Notes: generated by a model from the letters alone, not told the origin. Numbered from the stretch's first letter, positions 1 through 5,779 are shown. The stretch: DNA of 11,502 bases from Spirochaetaceae bacterium (GCA_031272345.1 JAISTZ010000037.1:1-11502); one strand, 5' to 3'. Translations and numbers: made by a program.

Positions 1-1
1 C

Positions 2-451
2 GTAAGCGGGGCTACAACCTTTGCAAAAGACGATTATGTGGATGTCATCGACATTGTTAAGGCAACCGGCGCGGGCACCCGCACCATTGACGTGCTGGCT
101 TCCAATGATACTGGAACAAAAGCCTTCACCACCAGCAATGTTGTTCTCATCCAGCGGGTTGTCCCCTCCACGGCGGTCGTTGCCGGCGCGGCCAGCGGCT
201 CCACGTACACAAACGCAAAGAATGCCGCCAACCAGACCGTCACCTTCACGAAGGGCAAGTGGGTAAAGGCTACGGATTTCGTTTTCTCCTCCGGTGGAAG
301 CGTTGCCGAGTCCTATGACCTTCTGTCCATGACCGGCACCGGAACGACTGCTTATAGCACCAGCAACAAGGTCATCGTTGAAGACGTGGTTGACCCCGCA
401 AGCGGCAGCTCCGCCGGGGGCGGCCTGAAGTATTACATCGTCAAGGAATAG
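2..451 (+). CDS. C-terminal part of a repeat-containing, probably surface or secreted protein (5' end outside window)
   Basis: The frame is open from the window edge to a TAA at 449-451, giving about 149 residues. The composition is rich in Ser, Thr, Gly, Ala and Val, with no Cys and few aromatics, as in extracellular beta-rich proteins. Two related units start about 75 residues apart. One begins TFAKDDYV and the other TFTKGKWV; both run through a TG-T segment to a TSN-V core and then VV-P. The end is a Gly/Ser linker followed by GLKYYIVKE. I recognise no family. A role as adhesin, S-layer-like or outer-membrane-associated protein is inferred from composition only. The true start lies upstream, so signal peptide and length cannot be judged. 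A strong terminator follows 32 bp downstream, so this is the last gene of its transcript. Confidence 0.75.
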   Translation, partial: VSGATTFAKDDYVDVIDIVKATGAGTRTIDVLASNDTGTKAFTTSNVVLIQRVVPSTAVVAGAASGSTYTNAKNAANQTVTFTKGKWVKATDFVFSSGGSVAESYDLLSMTGTGTTAYSTSNKVIVEDVVDPASGSSAGGGLKYYIVKE

Positions 452-483
452 GCTTGCCGTCCGGGATAGCCTGGTAACAGAAA

Positions 484-514
484 GCCCCTGCCTTGCGGCG
501 GGGGCATTTTTTTT
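484..514 (+). terminator. Rho-independent terminator of the repeat protein gene
   Basis: A 9-bp stem (GCCCCTGCC pairing with GGCGGGGGC, one G-U wobble) has a TTGC loop and is followed directly by A and eight T. It lies 32 bp after the stop of the upstream gene and just before the hicB promoter, so it insulates the accessory patch from the upstream transcript. Confidence 0.9.
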
Positions 515-522
515 CGGGGGAG

Positions 523-551
523 TTGTTATATGTCCATTTTTTTGCTATACT
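523..551 (+). promoter_or_regulatory. Sigma-70-type promoter of hicB
   Basis: TTGTTA (523-528), a 17-bp spacer and TATACT (546-551) match the -35 and -10 consensus at 4/6 and 5/6. The expected start near 558 leaves a leader of about 23 nt containing GGAGG at 570-574, six bases before the hicB ATG. Confidence 0.7.
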
Positions 552-580
552 ACACCTCGTAAGTTTGATGGAGGATACCT

Positions 581-769
581 ATGGAATTAAGTTATACTTT
601 TTGGAAAGACGACGGCTGGTTCGTCGGGTATTTGGATGATTATCCTGATTATACCACTCAAGGCGAAACTCTGGAAGCATTTGAAGATATGTTGCGTTCC
701 CTCTACGAAGATATTCAACAAAATGAATTTGAGTTTATCCGCCGCCACGGGAAGCTCAAAATAGCATGA
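581..769 (+). CDS. hicB: HicB-family antitoxin, short form
   Basis: This 62-residue protein starts MELSYTFWKDDGWFVGYL and continues DDYPDYTTQGETLEAFEDML. That is the pattern of the small partial-RNase-H-fold HicB antitoxins: beta strands around YTFWKDDGWFVGYL, then the T-G--LEEA-like turn and helix. HicB proteins bind and block the HicA mRNA interferase; many also repress their own operon. This short form has no separate C-terminal DNA-binding domain. The start is supported by GGAGG six bases upstream and by a good promoter. The TGA overlaps the ATG of the hicA remnant (ATGA), the usual coupled arrangement. The gene is distinctly more AT-rich than the flanking genes, as expected for an acquired module. 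With the toxin broken it is now an orphan antitoxin. Confidence 0.88.
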   Translation: MELSYTFWKDDGWFVGYLDDYPDYTTQGETLEAFEDMLRSLYEDIQQNEFEFIRRHGKLKIA

Positions 770-837
770 AAAGGGCGGATTTAATAAAAAAAATTACGAG
801 TCTTGGCGCTGAACTATACCGGCGCGGCGCAAAGCAC
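766..837 (+). pseudogene. hicA: Truncated HicA toxin (first 24 codons only)
   Basis: The first 24 codons, MKRADLIKKITSLGAELYRR then GAKH, match the N-terminus of HicA mRNA interferases (double-stranded-RNA-binding-like fold), including the glycine-containing loop and the catalytic His at position 24. HicA normally continues with an aromatic-rich strand (DWY or SWY type) and a P-P-H-E segment to about 60-80 residues. Here the frame instead runs into GC-rich sequence reading VRLLWASARRSS and stays open to 984 with no HicA character. The break lies at about 837-840, where base composition changes sharply. A deletion or insertion junction is the simplest reading. The product should be inactive because the second half of the fold is gone. 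Confidence 0.8.
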
Positions 838-1193
838 GTGCGGCTCCTTTGGGCGAGTGCGAGGAGGAGCTCCTGGGGAGCGCCGCCGGAATCGATGAGG
901 GCGGCGAAAGCGGGTACGGTCTGCAGCATATCATCGAGGGGCGGTATACCAGGGGCGGCACGGCAAGCGATACATGGCTTTTAACGGGATATATGGTTGA
1001 TACGGATAAAAAAGAAGCGACCGGTACCATAGCGAAGGTGAACTCCCTCTATGGCTACGCACCTGAATTCGCGGGTTTACAAACCCAGGTGGGAGCGGTT
1101 ATTGCTTCCATACAAGCAGTAAAGCGCGAAAAAACAATTTTGTCAAGGGCCGTCCCGCACGGGACGGAGAAAATACAAACTAAGGAGGCCACT
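838..1193 (+). other. Unassigned remnant sequence downstream of the hicA break
   Basis: The frame beginning at TTG 849 is open to 1283. Between about 850 and 1130 it reads like real protein rather than a shadow: GECEEELLGSAAGIDEGG, then SGYGLQHIIEGRYTRGG, then a helix-like end at ASIQAVKREK. The GYGLQHIIE--Y pattern weakly recalls nuclease-like domains found at the C-termini of phage head or polymorphic toxin proteins, but I cannot assign it. There is no Shine-Dalgarno near 849, so it looks like the 3' part of a gene whose front was lost when hicA was broken. Also present are an inverted repeat GGGTTTACAAACCC at 1073-1086 and a minus-strand TTGACA/TTTACT pair (1141-1146, 1118-1123, 17-bp spacer) with no obvious gene to serve. 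Confidence 0.4.
1150..1167. repeat. Perfect 7-bp stem-loop
   Basis: CCGTCCC and GGGACGG flank a GCAC loop. No T-run follows on the plus strand, and on the minus strand the nearest T-run is 15 bp away, so it is not a normal terminator. It sits 16 bp before a strong Shine-Dalgarno at 1182-1188 and could be an attenuator or an operator. Confidence 0.45.
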
Positions 1194-1283
1194 ATGAGTG
1201 ACCAGGCAGGCGGGCAGGTTTTGTGGCGGCAGGTTTTTTTATTTGATGCAGCACAGGACTTCATCGCCGTGTGCGCCGGTTAG
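1194..1283 (+). CDS. Possible 29-residue ORF, perhaps the front of a truncated gene
   Basis: ATG at 1194 is preceded by AAGGAGG (1182-1188) with a 5-base spacer, one of the best ribosome sites in the window. The frame reads MSDQAGGQVLWRQ and then runs antisense through the last codons of the protease gene to a TAG at 1281-1283. No promoter is visible. Because the 3' half is only a shadow of the protease gene, I take it as the N-terminus of a gene cut when the neighbouring segment was joined. The product is unrecognised. Confidence 0.22.
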   Translation: MSDQAGGQVLWRQVFLFDAAQDFIAVCAG

Positions 1284-1652
1284 TATGTTTTTTGCGGGGT
1301 GGACGATGAGGTCCATATCCTCGAGGGGTATTGCGCCGAGGAGGGCGCCGCTGGCTTCGGGGAGGACCAGGGCCGGGCAGGCGGTATTGCGGTCGCGCCA
1401 GTAAATTCTGACCGGCTCGGTGACCTGGAAGACCTGTTTTTTGCCGTCGGCGAGCTCGGATTTCCGGAGGCCCTCTACGGCGAGGCCGAGTTTTTGGCGG
1501 ATGTCCTCGTTAATGACCAGGGTACCCGCGCCGGTGTCGACCAAGGCGGTGAGGGTTACTTCGCGGATGTCTTGCTTTTTGATATAGCCGCGCTGGGCGC
1601 TTGCGACATCGCCGCCGTTTTTGAGGGTGATTTGAGTCTGGACTAATCCCAT
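1239..1652 (-). CDS. Single-domain retropepsin-like aspartic protease (clan AA)
   Basis: The protein has 137 residues. The catalytic motif is VDTGAGTLVI with Asp39-Thr40-Gly41, and the hydrophobic-hydrophobic-Gly element typical of the family is in LLGAIPLEDMDLIVHP near residues 107-122. Single-domain retropepsin-like proteases act as homodimers, each chain giving one Asp; the substrate here is unknown. The chosen start is ATG 1650-1652, because GGAGG (1659-1663) lies six bases upstream. A longer frame begins at 1679 but would start upstream of the predicted transcription start. The mRNA leader is predicted to be only about 11 nt, so the ribosome site sits at its very 5' end. The gene is convergent with the accessory patch and divergent from ilvDB. 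No signal peptide is visible, so it is probably cytoplasmic. Confidence 0.82.
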   Translation of the reverse strand: MGLVQTQITLKNGGDVASAQRGYIKKQDIREVTLTALVDTGAGTLVINEDIRQKLGLAVEGLRKSELADGKKQVFQVTEPVRIYWRDRNTACPALVLPEASGALLGAIPLEDMDLIVHPAKNILTGAHGDEVLCCIK

Positions 1653-1669
1653 AGGGTTCCTCCGTGGAG

Positions 1670-1698
1670 AGTATAGCACACAAAGCGTAGAAGCTCAA
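1670..1698 (-). promoter_or_regulatory. Sigma-70-type promoter of the aspartic protease gene
   Basis: Read on the minus strand: TTGAGC (1693-1698), a 17-bp spacer and TATACT (1670-1675). The predicted start is near 1663. A perfect palindrome lies 5 bp upstream of the -35 box. Confidence 0.7.
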
Positions 1699-1703
1699 GA
1701 TTT

Positions 1704-1728
1704 GGTATCAAATTGATACCATTAATGG
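1704..1728. promoter_or_regulatory. Palindromic operator candidate between divergent genes
   Basis: GGTATCAAATTGATACC (1704-1720) is a perfect inverted repeat with 8-bp arms and one central base. A second perfect palindrome, CCATTAATGG (1719-1728), shares its last two bases. The first abuts the -35 region of the protease promoter. It also contains a plus-strand TTGATA (1713-1718) that, with a 17-bp spacer and TATTTT (1736-1741), could be an outer promoter for ilvDB. A dimeric regulator bound here could act on both directions. The regulator is not encoded nearby. Confidence 0.5.
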
Positions 1729-1837
1729 CGGATAATATTTTACATACAAAAATATTGATTTTTACATGAGATTATGGTAGTATTGGGGTACCGCCCCTGC
1801 CTGAGCTGATTCCCGGGCTTGATTTGACGCGGGCGTA

Positions 1838-1866
1838 TTGACATTTTCTACAGTATTTGTTAATTT
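1838..1866 (+). promoter_or_regulatory. Sigma-70-type promoter of ilvDB
   Basis: A perfect TTGACA (1838-1843), a 17-bp spacer and TAATTT (1861-1866) predict a start near 1873 and a leader of about 28 nt. Alternative weaker pairs upstream are TTGATA/TATTTT (1713-1741) and TTGATT/TAGTAT (1755-1783). The 1653-1900 gap holds no gene; no T-box or Leu/Val/Ile-rich leader peptide is visible in it. Confidence 0.65.
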
Positions 1867-1900
1867 TTTTAGTCATCATTCAGTTTTGGAGACGATTCAC

Positions 1901-3604
1901 ATGAAAAGCGATATAGTCAAAAAAGGGGTGGAACGGGCGCCCCACCGGTCCCTGTTCAGGGCCATGGGCTACACGGACGAGGAGCTGGAGCGCCCCCTGG
2001 TGGGGGTGTGTTCCGCCCAAAACGAGATAATCCCCGGGCACATCCACCTGGGCGCCATAGCCGGGGCGGTCAAGGCGGGAATCCGCATGGCCGGGGGCAC
2101 CCCCATCGAGTTTCCGGCCATCGGCGTGTGCGACGGAATCGCCATGGGCCACGAGGGGATGCGCTATTCCCTGGTCACCAGGGAGCTCATCGCGGATTCG
2201 ATCGAGTGCATGGCGAAGGCCCACCAGTTCGACGCCCTCGTGTTGATTCCCAACTGTGACAAGATCGTGCCGGGCATGTTGATGGCCGCGGGACGCCTCG
2301 ACCTGCCCACGGTGGTCTGCTCCGGGGGGCCCATGCTGGCGGGAAACCTGCCCGGGGGCGAGGCGGAAGAGACCTCCCAGGGTAAGGACGAACCCTATGC
2401 GCCGCCGGAAAAACTCACCCTTACCCACATGTTTGAAGCCGTGGGCGCGGTCAAGGCCGGGCGGCTTTCGGAAGGGCGCCTCCGGGACATGGAAGAACGG
2501 GCCTGCCCCGGCTGCGGGTCCTGCTCGGGCATGTTCACCGCCAACAGCATGAACTGCGTGGCCGAGGTCTTGGGAATCGCCCTGCCCGGAAACGGCACGA
2601 TTCCCGCGGTCACGGGCAGGAGAATCGCCCTGGCAAAACACTCGGGCATGGCGGTCATGGAGATGCTCCGCCGGGGGATCACGGCCCGGCAGATTCTTAC
2701 GGCACAGGCCTTCGAGAACGCCCTCACCGCGGACATGGCCCTGGGGTGCAGCTCCAACACGGTGCTCCACCTCCCGGCGATCGCCCACGAGGCGGGCCAC
2801 ACCATAGACCTCCCCAGGGTGAACCAAATTTCCGAGGCCACCCCGAATCTCTGTCACCTCTCCCCCGCCGGACCCACCTCCATGGCGGACCTGGACGAAG
2901 CCGGAGGCGTACCCGCGGTGCTCGCGGAGATCGCGCCCCTGGGGCTCCTTCACCTGGACGCCCTCTCCGTCACCGGGAAGACCCTGGGGGAGAACCTGCG
3001 GGGGGTCAAAAACCGCGGAACCGGGGCGATTCGCCCCGTGAACGACCCCTTCTCCAGGACCGGGGGCCTGGCGATTCTCTTCGGGAACCTTGCGCCCAGG
3101 GGCACGGTGGTGAAGCGGAGCGCCTGCGCCCCGTCGATGCTCAAATTCAAGGGAAGGGCCAGGGTGTTCGACGGGGAGGAAGCCTGTTTCAGCGCCCTGG
3201 ACACGATAAAAAGCGGCGACGTGGTGGTGATCCGCTACGAGGGACCCGCGGGCGGGCCGGGAATGAGGGAGATGCTCGCCGTCACGGCGGCCCTGGCCGG
3301 CATGGGGCTGGATAAAGAAGTCGCCCTGATTACGGACGGCAGATTCTCCGGGGCAACCAGGGGCGCGTCCCTGGGGCACTGCTCCCCGGAGGCCTTTTCC
3401 GGCGGACCCATCGCCCTGGTGCGGGACGGGGATGTCATCGCGATTGACATGAACGCATATACCATCAACCTGGAAGTAAGCGATTCGGAGCTCCAGGGGC
3501 GGGCAAAAACCTGGAAGCAGCCCGCTCCCAAAGTCACCGAAGGCTACCTTGCCCGGTACGCCAAACTCGTATCCTCAGCGGACAGGGGGGCCATACTCGA
3601 ATGA
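1901..3604 (+). CDS. ilvD: Dihydroxy-acid dehydratase
   Basis: IlvD dehydrates 2,3-dihydroxy-isovalerate and 2,3-dihydroxy-3-methylvalerate to the keto acids that become valine, leucine and isoleucine; it is cytoplasmic and needs an Fe-S cluster. The 567 residues match the family length. Visible signatures are PNCDKIVPGMLMAAGR (Cys119), ACPGCGSCSGMFTANSMNC (from residue 201) and DGRFSGATRGASLGHCSPEA near the C-terminus. The N-terminal segment reads NEIIPGHIHL, the PGH variant rather than the PCN variant with its extra cluster Cys. The start is ATG 1901, with GGAG nine bases upstream. The 21-codon longer frame starting at TTG 1838 is excluded because that TTG is part of the -35 box. The TGA overlaps the ilvB ATG by 4 nt, indicating translational coupling. 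Confidence 0.97.
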   Translation: MKSDIVKKGVERAPHRSLFRAMGYTDEELERPLVGVCSAQNEIIPGHIHLGAIAGAVKAGIRMAGGTPIEFPAIGVCDGIAMGHEGMRYSLVTRELIADSIECMAKAHQFDALVLIPNCDKIVPGMLMAAGRLDLPTVVCSGGPMLAGNLPGGEAEETSQGKDEPYAPPEKLTLTHMFEAVGAVKAGRLSEGRLRDMEERACPGCGSCSGMFTANSMNCVAEVLGIALPGNGTIPAVTGRRIALAKHSGMAVMEMLRRGITARQILTAQAFENALTADMALGCSSNTVLHLPAIAHEAGHTIDLPRVNQISEATPNLCHLSPAGPTSMADLDEAGGVPAVLAEIAPLGLLHLDALSVTGKTLGENLRGVKNRGTGAIRPVNDPFSRTGGLAILFGNLAPRGTVVKRSACAPSMLKFKGRARVFDGEEACFSALDTIKSGDVVVIRYEGPAGGPGMREMLAVTAALAGMGLDKEVALITDGRFSGATRGASLGHCSPEAFSGGPIALVRDGDVIAIDMNAYTINLEVSDSELQGRAKTWKQPAPKVTEGYLARYAKLVSSADRGAILE

Positions 3605-5304
3605 AGTGCACGGGAGCAAGGGCGGTCATAGAATGTCTTGTTGAACAGGGGGTGGACACGGTCTTCGGCTATCCCGGGGGCGCAATCCTCAACCTCTACG
3701 ACGAGCTTTACAAAAATCAGGACAGAATCAGGCACATCATCACGGCCCACGAGCAGGGGGCGGCCCACGCCGCCGACGGCTACAGCCGCTCCACGGGCAA
3801 AACCGGCGTGGTCATGGCCACGAGCGGCCCCGGCGCCACGAATCTGGTCACGGGAATCGCCTCGGCCTACATGGATTCCTCCCCCATGGTGGTCATCACC
3901 TGCAACGTGGTGGCCTCCCTCCTGGGGAAGGACAGCTTCCAGGAGGTCGACACCGCGGGGATCACCATGCCGGTTACGAAGCACAACTACCTGGTCCGGG
4001 ACCCGGAAAAACTCGTGGAAACCATCCGGGAGGTCTTCGTCATCGCCAGGAGCCGCAGGCCCGGCCCGGTGCTTATCGACATCCTCAAGGACGTTACCGC
4101 GGCCCAGGTTGACTACGAAGCCCTCACGGAGGTGGAGTACAACCGGGTGTTCCTGGAAGCCCCCAGGATCAGGCGGTTCACCGCGGTGCCGGAACCAAGT
4201 GACGACGACATCGAGCAGGCCGCGGGGGTGATCAACCGGGCGGAGAAGCCCCTCCTCCTGGTGGGGGGCGGGGTGGTCATCGCGGACGCCGTGCTGGAAG
4301 CGGCCGCCCTGGCTGAGCGGGCCCAGATTCCCGCGGTGGTGTCCCTCATGGGGAAGACCGCCTTCCCCTCGACCCATCCCCTCTGCCTGGGCATGATCGG
4401 GATGCACGGCACCAAGGCCGCCAACCTGGCCTGCAACCAGTCGGACCTCCTCATCGCCGTGGGGGCCCGCTTCTCCGACAGGGTGATTTCAAACCCCCAA
4501 AAATTCGGCAAACACGGCTCGGTCCTCCAAATCGACATCGACCCCGCCGAAATCAACAAGAACGTCCACGTCAAAACCGCCCTGGTGGGGGACATCAGGA
4601 ACATCATCTCCCGGCTCCTCCCCCTGGTGAATGTGCGCCAAAAATCAGCCTGGAACGGCCAGACCGCGGAGTGGCGGAAGCAGGTGCCGCCGATGTACGA
4701 AAAAAGGGTGGACCTCCATCCCCGAAAAATCATCGAGACCGTCCACAGGGTCCTCGGGGACGACACGATAATCACCACCGAGGTTGGTCAGCACCAGATG
4801 TGGACCGCCCAGTTCTATCCCTTCGTGAAGCCCCGGACGTTCATCACCTCCGGGGGGCTGGGGACCATGGGGTTCGGTACCGGGGCGGCCATCGGCGCGC
4901 AAATCGCCAACCCAACCAGGTTCGTCGTGCACTTTGCCGGGGACGGGTCCTTCATGATGAACTGCAACGAGCTCGCCACAATCGCCCATTACGGGCTTCC
5001 CATCATCATCGTGCTCTTCCACAACGGAACCCTGGGCATGGTTCGCCAGTGGCAGAATCTTTTTTACGGCAAGCGGTTTTCTTCCACCACCCTGGACTTC
5101 TGCCCGGACTTCATAAAGCTCGCGGACGCCTACGGCATCGGCGCCGCCAGGATCACCAGGGACGGCGAATTCGAGCGGGTCTTTTCTGACGCCGCAAAGG
5201 AGCGGAAGCCCTTCCTGATCGACTGCGTGATCGACATCGACCTGCCGGTCCTGCCCATGGTGCCTCCGGGCATGGCCATCGAAGAGACCATGCTGGACAT
5301 CTAG
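3601..5304 (+). CDS. ilvB: Acetolactate synthase large (catalytic) subunit
   Basis: This ThDP-dependent enzyme condenses pyruvate with pyruvate or 2-oxobutyrate in the first common step of branched-chain amino-acid synthesis. The 567 residues show the three-domain layout: an N-terminal PYR domain with the catalytic Glu51 in ITAHEQGAAHAADGYSR, a central domain around residues 190-330, and a C-terminal PP domain with GDGSFMMN (447-454) for Mg and ThDP. The QWQNLFYGKRFSST segment is typical of anabolic AHAS rather than catabolic ALS. The ThDP motif ends in His474-Asn475 where most relatives have Asn-Asn. The gene overlaps ilvD by 4 nt. No small regulatory subunit (ilvN) follows: the next coding genes are the convergent pot genes. 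Feedback control by a small subunit would have to come from elsewhere. Confidence 0.96.
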   Translation: MKCTGARAVIECLVEQGVDTVFGYPGGAILNLYDELYKNQDRIRHIITAHEQGAAHAADGYSRSTGKTGVVMATSGPGATNLVTGIASAYMDSSPMVVITCNVVASLLGKDSFQEVDTAGITMPVTKHNYLVRDPEKLVETIREVFVIARSRRPGPVLIDILKDVTAAQVDYEALTEVEYNRVFLEAPRIRRFTAVPEPSDDDIEQAAGVINRAEKPLLLVGGGVVIADAVLEAAALAERAQIPAVVSLMGKTAFPSTHPLCLGMIGMHGTKAANLACNQSDLLIAVGARFSDRVISNPQKFGKHGSVLQIDIDPAEINKNVHVKTALVGDIRNIISRLLPLVNVRQKSAWNGQTAEWRKQVPPMYEKRVDLHPRKIIETVHRVLGDDTIITTEVGQHQMWTAQFYPFVKPRTFITSGGLGTMGFGTGAAIGAQIANPTRFVVHFAGDGSFMMNCNELATIAHYGLPIIIVLFHNGTLGMVRQWQNLFYGKRFSSTTLDFCPDFIKLADAYGIGAARITRDGEFERVFSDAAKERKPFLIDCVIDIDLPVLPMVPPGMAIEETMLDI

Positions 5305-5487
5305 GGAATGCTGATACTATCAGCGGAAAAAGGGCTTAGAAGACTTTTCAAAGGTTAAGCGTTCGTCCGCGTCGGCCGAATATCAACCTCCTGGGGAAAA
5401 ATCCGAGAGATCTTTTCCGGTCCCCTATCGTACCACAAAGAATTGAAGTTTTATATATTTTTTCGCCCAAAAAGTGTCCAAAAAGCG
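5305..5487 (+). other. Intergenic stretch after ilvB; no gene, small hairpins
   Basis: No credible gene is seen. A hairpin GCTGAT-ACT-ATCAGC (5310-5324) follows the ilvB stop but lacks a T-run, so ilvDB has no clear terminator and may read into the structured region beyond. GGAAAA and TTTTCC can pair across 5395-5418. An AT-rich block (5441-5463) contains TATATATT, which could be a -10 element, but no -35 is at the right distance. The stretch is more AT-rich than its neighbours and may be part of a dispersed repeat. Confidence 0.4.
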
Positions 5488-5511
5488 CTCCTAACCAGAC
5501 ATAACTAGGAG
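5488..5511 (+). promoter_or_regulatory. Hairpin masking a Shine-Dalgarno
   Basis: CTCCTA (5488-5493) is the exact complement of TAGGAG (5506-5511), with a 12-nt loop. The right arm contains the ribosome site of the short frame that starts at 5515, so folding would hide it. Confidence 0.4.
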
Positions 5512-5514
5512 GGA

Positions 5515-5553
5515 ATGCTAAACGTGTTCCCATGCAGGGGGAGAACGGGATAA
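5515..5553 (+). CDS. Possible 12-residue leader peptide
   Basis: ATG 5515 follows AGGAGGG (5507-5513), which is closer than usual to the start. The frame MLNVFPCRGRTG ends at TAA 5551-5553, inside the loop of the first hairpin of the three-way junction. A ribosome translating it would unfold that structure, so it could couple translation to the downstream 43-codon frame. There is no homology evidence, and chance is quite possible at this length. Confidence 0.2.
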   Translation: MLNVFPCRGRTG

Positions 5554-5589
5554 TTTCCGTTCAAAACCTGCGTTGCAGGAGCCCCCTGC
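5534..5589 (+). promoter_or_regulatory. Compact three-way-junction RNA fold
   Basis: The outer stem is GCAGGGGG (5534-5541) with CCCCCTGC (5582-5589), 8 bp. Inside lie hairpin one, GAACGGGA-TAAT-TTCCGTTC (5543-5562), whose single G-U pair is only compatible with plus-strand RNA, and hairpin two, CCTGC-GTT-GCAGG (5567-5579), separated by AAAA. CCCCCT (5582-5587) could instead pair with AGGGGG (5603-5608), the ribosome site of the next frame. The two pairings exclude each other, which gives a plausible translation switch. It matches no riboswitch class I know. Confidence 0.5.
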
Positions 5590-5614
5590 GATCCCACGGT
5601 AAAGGGGGGCGATA

Positions 5615-5746
5615 ATGGAGGCGCGACAAAAAAAAGCCTTGAGGCAGTGGACCATACTGCTTCTCAAGGCGCTTGTCGAAGCTATCGTAACCGTAGTTGT
5701 CCACGCGGTAATCCGCTGGGCAGCCGGTTGCTTTAGCTCCCCGTAA
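5615..5746 (+). CDS. Candidate 43-residue basic-hydrophobic membrane peptide, toxin-like
   Basis: ATG 5615 lies five bases after AGGGGGG (5603-5609), a Shine-Dalgarno with one mismatch. The peptide has a basic start (MEARQKKALRQW), then a long hydrophobic helix at about residues 13-36 (TILLLKALVEAIVTVVVHAV) carrying a few polar residues, and a short tail ending CFSSP. Size, basic N-terminus and one amphipathic or membrane helix resemble type I toxin peptides such as those of the TisB, Fst and Ldr groups, with no specific sequence match that I can claim. The start region ATAATGGAG (5612-5620) is perfectly complementary to CTCCATTAT (5779-5787), so a 5'-3' long-range stem could lock the start codon. 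An antisense RNA gene covers codons 5-43. In a GC-rich genome a 43-codon open frame can arise by chance, so the coding claim rests on context. Confidence 0.4.
   Translation: MEARQKKALRQWTILLLKALVEAIVTVVVHAVIRWAAGCFSSP
5628..5670 (-). terminator. Strong rho-independent terminator
   Basis: On the minus strand GCCTTGAG and GCAGT pair with ACTGC and CTCAAGGC (13 bp, two unpaired bases) and are followed directly by eight T. It ends the candidate small RNA and would also catch readthrough from potABC. On the plus strand the same bases read as an A8 run inside codons 5-7 of the 43-codon frame. Confidence 0.88.
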
Positions 5747-5779
5747 AGGGGGGAGGGACGGAGGAAACTCCGCCCCTTC
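5628..5779 (-). ncRNA. Candidate small RNA, antisense to the 43-codon frame
   Basis: A minus-strand promoter predicts a start near 5779, and a strong intrinsic terminator ends at about 5628, which defines an RNA of roughly 152 nt. Predicted elements in order: CGGAG-TTTC-CTCCG; CTCCCC with GGGGAG; GCGG-ATTA-CCGC; CTACG-GTTA-CG(A)TAG; GCTT-CGAC-AAGC; then the terminator hairpin. The two minus-strand frames that overlap it carry no recognisable domain. Its whole length is antisense to the hydrophobic-peptide frame and its 3' region, so base pairing would produce an extended duplex. It could also be an independent regulatory RNA. Confidence 0.55.

Noticed and set aside
1118..1146. Minus-strand promoter TTGACA-17-TTTACT
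   Set aside because: Good match, but it points into remnant sequence with no gene or terminator behind it; probably chance or a relic.
1150..1167. Terminator at the perfect CCGTCCC/GGGACGG hairpin
   Set aside because: No T-run follows on the plus strand, and on the minus strand the T-run is too far from the stem.
1838..1900. N-terminal extension of IlvD from TTG 1838
   Set aside because: The TTG is the first half of a perfect TTGACA box, the added residues lack family similarity, and ATG 1901 has a ribosome site.
1880..3379. 499-codon open frame antisense to ilvD
   Set aside because: It is a shadow produced by high GC at third codon positions; its composition is Gly/His/Arg/Pro-rich and domain-free, while ilvD on the other strand is unmistakable.
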